Shown in pieces: positions 32,581 through 40,829 of a DNA stretch of 41,060 nucleotides (the stretch's first letter is position 1; every line of letters starts with the position of its first letter). The stretch comes from Scleromatobacter sp038208735. Its GTDB lineage: Bacteria; Pseudomonadota; Gammaproteobacteria; Burkholderiales; Burkholderiaceae_C. A program made the translations under genes and the position numbers. The stretch spans positions 1 through 41,060 of the forward strand of contig JBBQYL010000017.1 of assembly GCA_038208735.1 (NCBI GenBank), in the 5' to 3' direction. Under the pieces are notes generated by a model. The model was not told the DNA's origin. It saw nothing but the letters and a program-made list of their open reading frames with translations, and did no database searches.

Positions 32581-34123
32581 CGGCGTACAGCGCCCATTCG
32601 CGGCCGCGCAAGGCCACCAGCAGCGCGATGAGGTCGGTGTCGAGCGCCCGATCCTCGACCACGAACGGGATGCGCCGCTCGAGGTCGGCCTGGAAGGCCT
32701 GCAGCGCGGCGCCGGGCACCACGCCGTCCTGCGCGCAGCGCAGCGCCACGCCCTGGCGCGCGGCCACCAGCATGCCCACGCATACCTGCTCGGTGAGCTC
32801 CAGCACGCGCAGGCAGTCGCGCGCGGCGATCGTGCCCATGCTCACCTTGTCCTGGTTGTGGCACTCGGTGGAGCGCGAGAACACACTGGCCGGCATCGTC
32901 TGCTTGAGCGCCTCGGCAGTCCAGGCCGATACGCTGATCTGCAGCGCCTTCAGGCCGTGGTTGATGGCCGCGCGCGGCCCCGTGGCGCCCGACAGGTTGG
33001 ACGGCAGGCCGTGGTTGTAGCGCGTGTCCACCACCAGCGCGAGCTGGCGATCGAGCAGGTCGGCCACGTTGGCCACCGCGTTCTTCAGGCTGTCCATCGC
33101 GAAGGCGATGTGGCCGCCGTAGAAGTGGCCGCCATGCTGCACCTGCTCGCGCTCGCCGTCGATGATCGGGTTGTCGTTGGCCGAGTTGAGTTCGTTCTCG
33201 ATCAACTGGCGGAAGAACGGCAGCGCGTCCTCCAGCACGCCGATGACGTGCGGCGCGCAGCGCAGCGAGTAGCGATCCTGCAGCCGCTGCTCGTTGCGCG
33301 CGGCCGGCTTCGCCGAGTCGGCGGCCAGGTCGGCGCGCACCCGGGCCGCCACGCGTTGCTGGCCGGCGTGCGGCTTGACGGCGAACAGCGCCTCGTCGAA
33401 GTGGTGTGCGTTGCCGGCGCTGGCCAGCACGTTGCAGGCGGTGAGGCGCGCGGCCAGGCGCGACACGTACTCGGCGCGCTCGTACGCCAGGCACGCCAGC
33501 GCCGTCATCACGGCCGTGCCGTTCATGATGGCCAGGCCTTCCTTGGGACGCAGGCGCAGCGGCTGGCGGCCCAGCGCGGCGAGCGCCTCGGCGGCCGGCT
33601 GGAGGCGGCCCTGGAACAGCACGTTGCGCTCGCCGCACAGCGCGGCGGCCACGTACGAGAGCGGCGTGAGGTCGCCGCTGGCGCCGACCGAGCCCTCGGC
33701 CGGGATCTGCGGCAGCACGTCGTGCTGGATGAACGCGGCCAGCTGCTCGAGCAGCTCGACGCTGACGCCCGACACGCCCTGCGACAACGACTGCAGGCGC
33801 GCGGCCAGCACGGCGCGCGTCTCGGCCGGATCGAGCATGCGGCCCAGGCCCACGCCGTGGTAGGCGAACAGGTGGTGCGGCAACTCGGCCACCAGTTCGG
33901 GCGGGATCACGACGGTGCAGGAATCGCCGTAGCCGGTGGTGACGCCGTAGACGACGCCGTCCTCGCGCAGCAGGCGTTCGAGAAAGTCGGCGCCGCGGCG
34001 GATGCGAGCGCGAAAGCCGGCATCGGCCGACAGCTCGGCAAGCGCGTCGCGTGCGGCCAGCGCACAGACGTCCTCGATCGTCAGGCGTGCGCCGTCGAAG
34101 GTGATGGAACGGGAATCAGTCAT
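32573..34123 (-). CDS. Aromatic amino acid ammonia lyase (HAL/PAL/TAL family), aryl polyene cluster
   Basis: A 516-aa lyase with the MIO-forming ASG triad (SVGASGDLTPLS, residues 148-150), catalytic Tyr59 in VVYGVTTGYG, and NSANDNPI. At the substrate-selectivity pair (HL in Rhodobacter TAL, SH in HutH) it has Tyr88-His89 (LFAYHGVGLG). This is neither a standard TAL nor a standard HAL. No other hut genes are nearby. In the cluster it most likely supplies a cinnamate-type starter from tyrosine or phenylalanine. It overlaps the upstream acyltransferase gene by 8 bp. Confidence 0.88.
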   Translation of the reverse strand: MTDSRSITFDGARLTIEDVCALAARDALAELSADAGFRARIRRGADFLERLLREDGVVYGVTTGYGDSCTVVIPPELVAELPHHLFAYHGVGLGRMLDPAETRAVLAARLQSLSQGVSGVSVELLEQLAAFIQHDVLPQIPAEGSVGASGDLTPLSYVAAALCGERNVLFQGRLQPAAEALAALGRQPLRLRPKEGLAIMNGTAVMTALACLAYERAEYVSRLAARLTACNVLASAGNAHHFDEALFAVKPHAGQQRVAARVRADLAADSAKPAARNEQRLQDRYSLRCAPHVIGVLEDALPFFRQLIENELNSANDNPIIDGEREQVQHGGHFYGGHIAFAMDSLKNAVANVADLLDRQLALVVDTRYNHGLPSNLSGATGPRAAINHGLKALQISVSAWTAEALKQTMPASVFSRSTECHNQDKVSMGTIAARDCLRVLELTEQVCVGMLVAARQGVALRCAQDGVVPGAALQAFQADLERRIPFVVEDRALDTDLIALLVALRGREWALYADA

Positions 34124-35111
34124 GGCGCACGGGCGTGGGGGGAGCAGCGAGCGCCCCGGGTTGATTCCAGAAGGAAAAGAAGTTGAACCACTCGAACGGC
34201 GCGCGCGCCAGCTGGCGCTCGATGCGCTGCGCGAAGTCGGTGGCGTACACGGTGCAGGCGCCCAGGCGGTCGCCGCGCGGCAGCACCACGCGCTCGGCGA
34301 GCCGCTCGAACACCACCTCGTGGGTATCGTCCAGGCGGATGCAGCCCAGCGAATAGAGCGGGCATTTGAGCAGCGAGGCCAGCATGTAGGCGCCGGTGGG
34401 AAACGCGGCGAGGTGGCCGAGGAACGGCACCTGCACGGCGCTCGCGCGGCCGGCCATGATGGGCACGCGGTCGCCGGCGATGGCCACGAACTCGCCGCGC
34501 TCGACGCGCTCGGCCAGCATCACCGCGGTGGCCGGCGAGATCTCGGTGACCTGCAACAGCGCGATGTCGCGGCCCGGCGACAACCGCTCCAGCATCCGGT
34601 TGAACTGCTCGGCGTGCACCGTGTGCACGAGCACCGTGAGCTTCATGCCCGGCGTGGCCTCGGCCGACGCCTGGCACATCTCGAGGCAGCCCATGTGCGC
34701 CGTCACCAGCAGGCCGCCCTGCTTCTCGCGCACCATCGCGTCGATGGCCTCGCGCCCGACGAATCGGATCGCCTTGAGCTTGTAGCGGCCGCCCACGGCC
34801 AGCATCTTGTCGAGGATGGTCTCGGCGAACGAGAAGAAGTGGCGCAGCGTGTCGCGCCGGCCCGGCTCGTGGCCCAGCCCGCCGGTGGCGTGTTGCAGGC
34901 GCTGCAGGTATTCGAGCGAGGCCTCGCGCGCGCCGCGGTTGACCGCCCAGTACCACAGCACCACGGGATACAGCACGATCCGGAACGGCAGCCGGCCGCC
35001 CACGCAGAACAGCGCGTACAGCAGCCACATGCCGCCGACGAAGGTCTCCTCGCCGATGGACGACCAGTGGCGTTGACCGGTGCCGCGGCTGCGGGGATGC
35101 ACCGCGCTCAT
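34116..35111 (-). CDS. LpxL/HtrB-like lysophospholipid acyltransferase, aryl polyene cluster
   Basis: A 331-aa membrane-associated protein with the H-x4-E catalytic motif LLVTAHMGCLEMC, GRASAVQVPFLGHLAAFPTGAY and a hydrophobic N-terminus, all typical of LpxL-type acyltransferases. It probably attaches the polyene acyl chain to a glycolipid or lipid anchor. In some described clusters the equivalent is fused to the glycosyltransferase; here the two are separate but overlap by ATGA. Confidence 0.83.
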   Translation of the reverse strand: MSAVHPRSRGTGQRHWSSIGEETFVGGMWLLYALFCVGGRLPFRIVLYPVVLWYWAVNRGAREASLEYLQRLQHATGGLGHEPGRRDTLRHFFSFAETILDKMLAVGGRYKLKAIRFVGREAIDAMVREKQGGLLVTAHMGCLEMCQASAEATPGMKLTVLVHTVHAEQFNRMLERLSPGRDIALLQVTEISPATAVMLAERVERGEFVAIAGDRVPIMAGRASAVQVPFLGHLAAFPTGAYMLASLLKCPLYSLGCIRLDDTHEVVFERLAERVVLPRGDRLGACTVYATDFAQRIERQLARAPFEWFNFFSFWNQPGALAAPPTPVRHD

Positions 35112-35854
35112 TTGCTCGCCACCTTGCGCCACAGCAGCAGCGGCGAGCGCGCGAGCATCCCGAAGGCCAGACGCGTATGCATCTTCGTGATGAGCCAGTT
35201 GTCCAGGCCCAGCCGGAAGTGCGACAGCCCGTCCTGCGGATAGGTGACGCGCGTGGGCACGTTCACGATGCGCATGCCGCGCCAGTGCAGGCGTACCAGC
35301 ACCTCGGGGTCGAAGTCCATGCGCCGGCCCAGGCGCGCCTCGTCGAACAGCCGCACCACCGGCGCCAGCGGGTACACGCGGAAGCCGCACATCGAGTCGC
35401 GGATCTCCAGCGACAGCGAGTTGATCCACACCCAGATGTGCGTGGCGTAGCGGCCCACCAGCCGGCCCAGCGGCACCGTCTCGTCGTAGACTGGCACGCC
35501 GCAGATCACCGCGTCGGGTTGCGCGGCAGCGAGCGCCAGGAACTTGGGGATGTCGCCGGCGTCGTGCTGGCCGTCGGCGTCGATCTGCAGCGCGTGCGAA
35601 TACCCCGCCGCGGCCGCCGCGCGCAGGCCGGCCATCATCGCCCCGCCCTTACCCTGGTTGAGCGCCAGGCGCACCAGCGTGACGTCGGGCGCCCGGGCCA
35701 GCGCGTCGAGCACCGCGGCGCAGTCGGCCGAGCTGCCGTCGTCCACCAGGATGCAATGCAGGTGGTTGGCGCGCACGTTGGCCGCGACGGCGCCCACGGC
35801 CTCGCCGTGGTTGTAGACGGGAATGACCGCCACCGCACGGAAGGTCTGCGCCAT
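35108..35854 (-). CDS. apeJ: Family 2 glycosyltransferase, aryl polyene cluster
   Basis: A 248-aa GT-A enzyme with VIPVYNHGEAVGAV, LVDDGSSADC, NQGKGGAMMAGLRAA and the DXD region IDADGQHDAGD, close to DPM1/WcaA-like polyprenol-phosphate or lipid glycosyltransferases. It may add a sugar to the lipid anchor of the polyene. The start at 35854 shares its base with the ligase stop (TGATG). Confidence 0.86.
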   Translation of the reverse strand: MAQTFRAVAVIPVYNHGEAVGAVAANVRANHLHCILVDDGSSADCAAVLDALARAPDVTLVRLALNQGKGGAMMAGLRAAAAAGYSHALQIDADGQHDAGDIPKFLALAAAQPDAVICGVPVYDETVPLGRLVGRYATHIWVWINSLSLEIRDSMCGFRVYPLAPVVRLFDEARLGRRMDFDPEVLVRLHWRGMRIVNVPTRVTYPQDGLSHFRLGLDNWLITKMHTRLAFGMLARSPLLLWRKVASK

Positions 35855-37713
35855 CACGCGGATTCCGGCGCGGCGAACACCAGGCGGCCGCTGGAATGCC
35901 GGCCGGCCGTGGAGCGGTATTCGAAGTGCAGCGTCGACGTGGCCGCGTTCCATTGCAGGTCGAGGTCGAGGTGCATGCCCGGCAACGCCGGCTGCGAGAA
36001 CTTCAGGGCGTCCATGCGAATGAATCGGGTGGGCAGCGCGAAGCGTTCGCGCGCGAAGGCGATGGCCCAGTCCACCTGCGCGACGCCGGGCAGGATGGGC
36101 GAGCCGGGAAAGTGGCCGTCGAAGACGAGCAGCTCGGGCGTCAGCGCCAGAGAGGCCTGCGCGCGGGCTTGCTCGGTGATACGCCACTTGGGCGAAGGTC
36201 GCTGCGGGCGCGCCTCGGCGGCCGGCGCGAACAGGGCGCCCAGCAAGGCCTCGGTGCTCTTGCCCTGCGCATTGACCGGCAACGCATCGACGAGGCGCCA
36301 GCGGCGCGGCAGCGCCACGCGGTCGACCGCGGCCAGCAGGCGCGCGCGCAGTTCCGCCACCAGCGCGGGCTTGCCGGACGCGGCCAGCTTCGCGCGGCCC
36401 GCCTCGGTGAGCGAGACGACGGCCGCGGGGCGCACGGCATGGGCCACCGGCGTGCCGGCAACCTCGACCACCGGCGGCTCGTCGGCCAGCATCAGCACTC
36501 GCGCCTCGGCCACGTCATCGGACGACGCCAGGCACTGTTCCATCGCGGTCAACGACACCCGCTTCTCCTCGATCTTGACGATGCGGTCGACGCGGCCGTG
36601 CAGCTCGAAGCCGTCCATGCCGTCGCCGGCCGGAGTGGCGCGGTCGGCCGTGCGATACCACTCGGCGTCGGGCAGGTGCGGCGAGCGCACGCACAGCTCG
36701 CCGTCGTCGATGCGGAACGCGATGCCCGGCAGCGCCTGCCACGTATCGCCGTGGCGGGCGCGCTGGCGCCAGGCCACGCCGCCCGTCTCGGAGCTGCCGT
36801 ACACCTCCACCGGCGCCACGCCCAGCAGCGCCATCGCGCTCTCGGCGGCTTCGGGCGGCAGCGGGCCGCCGGACGAGAACACGCCGCGCAGCCCGGCGCG
36901 CGCGGCCGACCAGTCGAGCGCCTCGGGCAGCCGGCGCAGGTGCGCGGGACTGGCCACCAGCACCGCGGGTCCGGCGATGCGCAGCGCGATCTCCTCGTTG
37001 AACACCAGGCGCTCGGCCGCGAACGGCCGGCCGGACGCCAGCGGCCACAGCACGCGAAACAGCAGGCCGTAGATGTGCTGGTGGGTGACGGTGGCCCACA
37101 CCAGCGGCGGCTCGTCGACCGGGCCCGCGTCGTCGAAGCCGGTGATGCGCTCGCCCGCGGCGACGGTCTCGGGCGCCAGGTTGACGGGCGCGAGGCCGGT
37201 GTCGCACAGCGCGCCGAAGCGCGTCTCGAGCGCGTGCACCTCGGCGTCGAGCTGGGCCAGCCGCTTGGAGATGGCCAGCGGCTCGCCGTTGGTGCCCGAG
37301 GTGTAGACCACCAGCTGCGTGGCCTCGCGATCGAGCGGCGCGAACGCGGCCTCGCGGGCAAAGGCGCGCGCGGGCGCGGGACGCGCCAGCGCGCCCGGGA
37401 GGTCGCCCAGGAACCCGTCGGCCATGCCACGCAGGCGGGCCACGGTGTCGTTCTGCATGTCGCCGGGCACCACCACCGTCTTGCCGGCATGCCACGCGCC
37501 GAACAGCGCCGTGGCGAAGTCGAAGGTGTCCTCGACGAACAGCGCCCAGCGCGCGCCGGGCTGCGCCGCGAGCAGGTCGCGCCACGCCGCCACCTGGTGC
37601 GCGAAGTGGGCCTGCGTCAACGCCTGGCCGGCGCGCGACGCCACCGCCGCCGAGGGCGAAGCGGGCATGCGGGGCAAGGCGGTCAGCGGGCGCCAGCCGA
37701 CGGCGTCAGCCAC
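35854..37713 (-). CDS. apeH: Fused acyl-AMP ligase and FabA/Z-like dehydratase, aryl polyene cluster
   Basis: A 619-aa protein. Residues 1 to about 490 are an adenylate-forming domain (P-loop VVYTSGTNGEPLAISK, YGSSETGGVAWR, C-terminal Lys in VNAQGKSTEALL) that would activate the aryl starter acid and load it on an ACP. Residues 507-619 are a hotdog domain with FDGHFPGSPILPGVAQVDW (catalytic-type His534), matching the ApeI dehydratase. In several described clusters these are separate genes. The start is GTG at 37713, overlapping the upstream gene by 8 bp. The fusion could pass substrate between steps. Confidence 0.9.
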   Translation of the reverse strand: MADAVGWRPLTALPRMPASPSAAVASRAGQALTQAHFAHQVAAWRDLLAAQPGARWALFVEDTFDFATALFGAWHAGKTVVVPGDMQNDTVARLRGMADGFLGDLPGALARPAPARAFAREAAFAPLDREATQLVVYTSGTNGEPLAISKRLAQLDAEVHALETRFGALCDTGLAPVNLAPETVAAGERITGFDDAGPVDEPPLVWATVTHQHIYGLLFRVLWPLASGRPFAAERLVFNEEIALRIAGPAVLVASPAHLRRLPEALDWSAARAGLRGVFSSGGPLPPEAAESAMALLGVAPVEVYGSSETGGVAWRQRARHGDTWQALPGIAFRIDDGELCVRSPHLPDAEWYRTADRATPAGDGMDGFELHGRVDRIVKIEEKRVSLTAMEQCLASSDDVAEARVLMLADEPPVVEVAGTPVAHAVRPAAVVSLTEAGRAKLAASGKPALVAELRARLLAAVDRVALPRRWRLVDALPVNAQGKSTEALLGALFAPAAEARPQRPSPKWRITEQARAQASLALTPELLVFDGHFPGSPILPGVAQVDWAIAFARERFALPTRFIRMDALKFSQPALPGMHLDLDLQWNAATSTLHFEYRSTAGRHSSGRLVFAAPESA

Positions 37714-38326
37714 CGTGCGCCGCCTCTTCGCGGGCGATGCGTGAGCGCACGCGCCGGCGCACCAGCCACTCGCCGCCCATCAGCGCGCCCATGGCCACGT
37801 ACGACAGCAGGCCGTTGTACAGCGCCCAGACCGCGGGCGTGGCCCACAGGGCCGTGGCCAGCGCGGCCAGGCCGTTGACGACGAAGAAGCCGCACCACAC
37901 CTGCGTGACGCGCCGCGTGTAGACGATGGCGGCCGGCGGGAAGTGCGACTCGCGCAGGCGGGCGAGGCGCTCCACCACGCTGGGGCCGCGCCACAGGCTC
38001 ATGCCGAACAGCCCGAGCATGACGAGGTTGACGAGCGCCGGATAGAGCTTGAGCGGCCCCCAGCGATCGCCCAGGAAACTGGCTGCGGCCAGCACCGTGG
38101 CGAGCGCCGCGGCGCCCAGCCAGAACGACTCGCGCGTGACCCAGGCCCGCGCGAGCGCGAGCGCCACCAGCAGCAGCGCGATCCAGCGTGGGCTCACGTG
38201 CCCCAGCGCCAGGTACACCACCACCGGATAGGCGAGGCTCACCACCGCCAGCAGCGCGGCCAGCAGCGGCGGCGTCCTGCGGACGGGCGCGAGCGTGGGG
38301 GCCGGAGTGGCCATCGAAGGGATCAC
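37706..38326 (-). CDS. apeG: COG4648-like membrane protein, aryl polyene cluster
   Basis: A 206-aa protein with about six membrane helices and conserved blocks DRWGPLKLYPALVNLVML and YTRRVTQVWCGFFVVNGL. Homologues occur in nearly every aryl polyene cluster; no biochemical role is established. The GTG at 38326 overlaps the ACP stop (GTGA) as elsewhere in this operon; an ATG at 38314 is the alternative. Confidence 0.82.
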   Translation of the reverse strand: MIPSMATPAPTLAPVRRTPPLLAALLAVVSLAYPVVVYLALGHVSPRWIALLLVALALARAWVTRESFWLGAAALATVLAAASFLGDRWGPLKLYPALVNLVMLGLFGMSLWRGPSVVERLARLRESHFPPAAIVYTRRVTQVWCGFFVVNGLAALATALWATPAVWALYNGLLSYVAMGALMGGEWLVRRRVRSRIAREEAAHGG

Positions 38327-38592
38327 GCGGTGGGCGCTTCGTGCACGAGGCCGTACAGCGCGTCGACGACGTCCTGCACCGTGCGCACCGACTTGAAGGC
38401 CTCGGGCTGCAGGCGCTTGCCCACCAGCGGCTTCAGCTGCACGATGAGGTCGACGGCGTCGATGGAGTCGATGTCCAGGTCCTCGCCGAGGCGCGACTCG
38501 CGCTTGATGCGCGACGGCTCGATGTCGAAGGTCTGGTTCAGGATCTCGATGATCCGGGCGAAGATGTCATCCTTGGTCATGGTCAGGCTCAT
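38323..38592 (-). CDS. apeF: Acyl carrier protein, aryl polyene cluster (second)
   Basis: An 89-aa carrier protein with the phosphopantetheine site EDLDIDSIDAVDLIVQL (Ser in DSID). An in-frame ATG four codons later (MTKDDIF, 38580) is also possible. The aryl polyene pathway uses two ACPs, one for starter or chain and one for extension. It is 10 nt after the other ACP gene, forming a tandem pair with clearly different sequences. Confidence 0.9.
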   Translation of the reverse strand: MSLTMTKDDIFARIIEILNQTFDIEPSRIKRESRLGEDLDIDSIDAVDLIVQLKPLVGKRLQPEAFKSVRTVQDVVDALYGLVHEAPTA

Positions 38593-38602
38593 GGGGTCGG
38601 TC

Positions 38603-38863
38603 TCAGGCCTTGCCCTGCGACACGACGAAGGCGGCCAGCGTCTTGACGCTGGCGAAATGCGCGCGCACCTCTTCCGACTCGCCCGACAGGCTCACGCCAT
38701 AGCGCTTCTGCAGCGCCAGGCCCAGCTCGAGCGCGTCGATCGAATCGAGTCCCAGGCCGTCGACGAACAACGGCGCCCCGGCGTCGATGTCGGCGGGGGT
38801 GAGGTCTTCAAGCGCCAACGAGGAAATGATGAGTTCCTTGATGTCGTTCTCAAGCTGCTGCAT
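38603..38863 (-). CDS. apeE: Acyl carrier protein, aryl polyene cluster (first)
   Basis: An 86-aa carrier protein starting MQQLENDIKELIISSLALED, with phosphopantetheine site GLGLDSIDALELGLAL. It overlaps the acyltransferase gene by 14 bp. By analogy with the characterised system it carries the growing aryl polyene chain. Confidence 0.9.
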   Translation of the reverse strand: MQQLENDIKELIISSLALEDLTPADIDAGAPLFVDGLGLDSIDALELGLALQKRYGVSLSGESEEVRAHFASVKTLAAFVVSQGKA

Positions 38864-39662
38864 GGGGTCTCTCCGCGCCAAGGTGGCGCGCCAGTTCGTC
38901 GTTGAGTCGGCGTGCGGCCAGCGCCTGCGCGCCGTCCTCTGCCAGGTGGGAATCGATGGGGATGTCGGCGCCGACGTCGATCACGAAGTGGCCGGCGCGG
39001 CACGGCACCCGCCACCATTTGTCGCTCTTGCCCAGCATCTGCGGCGAGCACGTGATGCGCACCGGGGTGATGGCCAGCTCGCCGCGCACCGCCAGGTTGG
39101 CGGCGCCGCGCTGCAGCCGGCCCAGCGCCGCGCCGGCCGGCGTGCGCGTGCCCTCGGGAAACACGATGAGGTTGTTGCCGGCGCGCACCGAGGCCACGCA
39201 GTCGTCGATGAGGCCCGGACCCGAGTCGTTGCACACGTAGCCGGCCGCGCGCACCGGGCCGCGCGTGAACGGGTTGCGCAGCAACGCGGCCTTGACGATG
39301 CAGTCGGCGTCGCGCACCAGCGCCATGAGGAACACCACGTCGATGAGCGACGGATGGCTCGCCAGGATGAGCAGGCCGTTGCGCTTCAGCCGTTCGCGGC
39401 CGCGCACCTCGAGGCTGCAAACGCGAAGCGCGCACAGCATCGCCACGAACACGCGGAACAGGTGGTGGATGGCCCAGCGCACGAGGGCCGAGCGGCGCCG
39501 GTGATGGCGCACCACGACCAGCAGCAGCGGCGCCACCAGCCCGCCCAGCACCAGTCCGCCGACGCCGAAGGTGGCGAACGAGAACCCGGTGGCGCCCACG
39601 CGCCACCAGCGGTTCAGCAGCGAACTGAGTCTCTGCGCCGTCGAGGTGGCCAGCTCAGGCAT
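38850..39662 (-). CDS. apeD: 1-acyl-glycerol-phosphate-type acyltransferase, aryl polyene cluster
   Basis: A 270-aa membrane-bound PlsC-like protein. It has a hydrophobic N-terminal segment (FGVGGLVLGGLVAPLLLVVV), catalytic HxxxxD in LASHPSLIDVVF and substrate motif IVFPEGTRTPAGAALG. The ATG at 39662 lies 8 bp inside the upstream gene. It may transfer the polyene acyl chain to a lipid acceptor together with the LpxL-like protein encoded downstream. Confidence 0.86.
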   Translation of the reverse strand: MPELATSTAQRLSSLLNRWWRVGATGFSFATFGVGGLVLGGLVAPLLLVVVRHHRRRSALVRWAIHHLFRVFVAMLCALRVCSLEVRGRERLKRNGLLILASHPSLIDVVFLMALVRDADCIVKAALLRNPFTRGPVRAAGYVCNDSGPGLIDDCVASVRAGNNLIVFPEGTRTPAGAALGRLQRGAANLAVRGELAITPVRITCSPQMLGKSDKWWRVPCRAGHFVIDVGADIPIDSHLAEDGAQALAARRLNDELARHLGAERPHAAA

Positions 39663-40416
39663 CGCGGCTCCAGGTGCAGCGGCGGCCGTCGGCCTGTTGC
39701 GTGAGCGAGGGCGCGTCGGACAGGCCGAACCACAGGGTCTGCAGGCTGGCGGGCAGTCGGGCGGGCGCCCCGGCGACGGCGGCGTCGTTGGCGTCGTCCG
39801 CGCCCTGCCACTCGAGGTGCAGCGCACGTTCGCCGGCCCGCGGGCGGCGCAGGCGCCAGGCCCACGCGAAGTGCGCGCTGGGCTCGTCCTCGAAGCCGGC
39901 GTAGCCGTCGGGCAGCGGCGAGTCGTACACGATGAGGCTGGCGCCCTTTGCGCCGTCGTCGAGCAGGCCCAGCGCCTCGACGACGCCGGCCGCGGCCGTG
40001 GCGCGCCCGGCCGCGATCGCCGACGAGTTGCGGCGGTCGCCCCGGGTGAGCGCGATCATCGCGCCGATGGCGTTGTGCACCGACAGGCCGAAGGCCGTGG
40101 GCGACAGCGCGTTGCCGCGCGCCTGGTCGGCCAGGAGCTCGAGGCAACGGCCTGTCTCGCCGTAGCGCGACGCATACACCGTGGGGTTGTCGGAGAGATC
40201 GCCATCGAGGTCGCCCGCGAGGTCGAGCACGGCCTGCGCCGCCAGCCGGCCCAGCGGCGCGAAGCGCCGGCGCAGCATCGGCGCGACCGCGGCCAGCGCC
40301 ACTTGGGGCTCGCCCTCGGGCAGCCATGGCGTGGCCGCCCACTGCGACCAGCGCTGTGGCGTGTCCACGCCGGGCGCGCAGGCCGCCCAGGCATCGATGA
40401 CGAATGTGTGACTCAA
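39655..40416 (-). CDS. apeC: Ketosynthase-like, chain-length-factor-like protein, aryl polyene cluster
   Basis: A 253-aa protein resembling the N-terminal half of ketosynthases (Ketoacyl-synt_2). Where the active Cys would be, it has SVHNAIGAMIAL, so no nucleophilic Cys is seen. This fits a chain-length-factor role as partner of the KS at 26028-27209. It is the first gene of the long operon; the promoter should lie in the 413-bp region to its right. Confidence 0.85.
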   Translation of the reverse strand: MSHTFVIDAWAACAPGVDTPQRWSQWAATPWLPEGEPQVALAAVAPMLRRRFAPLGRLAAQAVLDLAGDLDGDLSDNPTVYASRYGETGRCLELLADQARGNALSPTAFGLSVHNAIGAMIALTRGDRRNSSAIAAGRATAAAGVVEALGLLDDGAKGASLIVYDSPLPDGYAGFEDEPSAHFAWAWRLRRPRAGERALHLEWQGADDANDAAVAGAPARLPASLQTLWFGLSDAPSLTQQADGRRCTWSRDA

Positions 40417-40829
40417 TTGGCTAGCCCTGACGCCGACGGTCGCCGCAATGCGCGGCGCCGCTTTTTGTGTTGTCCACGGCTTTGGCCGCGTGACCTCAAG
40501 GTCCGCTTCGCAGCCCTGCCGGAACCCCGGCGGGGTCGCTCGGCGGCCTCCCCTTCCAACCCGCTATTTTAGCCTGCGCCCGACCTTGATTCCTGGGGAG
40601 TGGCCCCAGGCAAACACTCCGTTTCACGAGGGGGCGCGGCACATTTCACGGTCGATCGACCGGCGGTTGACAGGTCGTCCGAGGGTTCTCCCCAGGACAA
40701 CGCCGCATCTCGCGCCGCATGGCGCGCATCTGGCGACGGTCGACGACGTCCTGTCGCGCGCCGGTGGCGTGTCGCGCAACGGGACGCGACCATGCGTCCA
40801 CTGCCTTCAACCCACCCCAGGAAACCACC
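40417..40829. other. Divergent intergenic region, likely promoter of the aryl polyene operon
   Basis: About 410 bp without a credible gene lie between the pigment operon (minus) and a plus-strand membrane protein. On the minus strand TAAAAT (40566-40571) could be a -10 element, but no convincing -35 is seen. A hairpin CGCCGC-AATGC-GCGGCG (40441-40457) followed by CCGCTTTTT on the plus strand lies in the operon leader, and CCCCGGCGGGG occurs near 40535. No regulator gene is adjacent. Confidence 0.4.

Noticed and set aside
32573..34123. Possible hutH of histidine degradation
   Set aside because: No hutU, hutI or hutG nearby, coupled to pigment genes on both sides, and non-HutH residues at the selectivity position.
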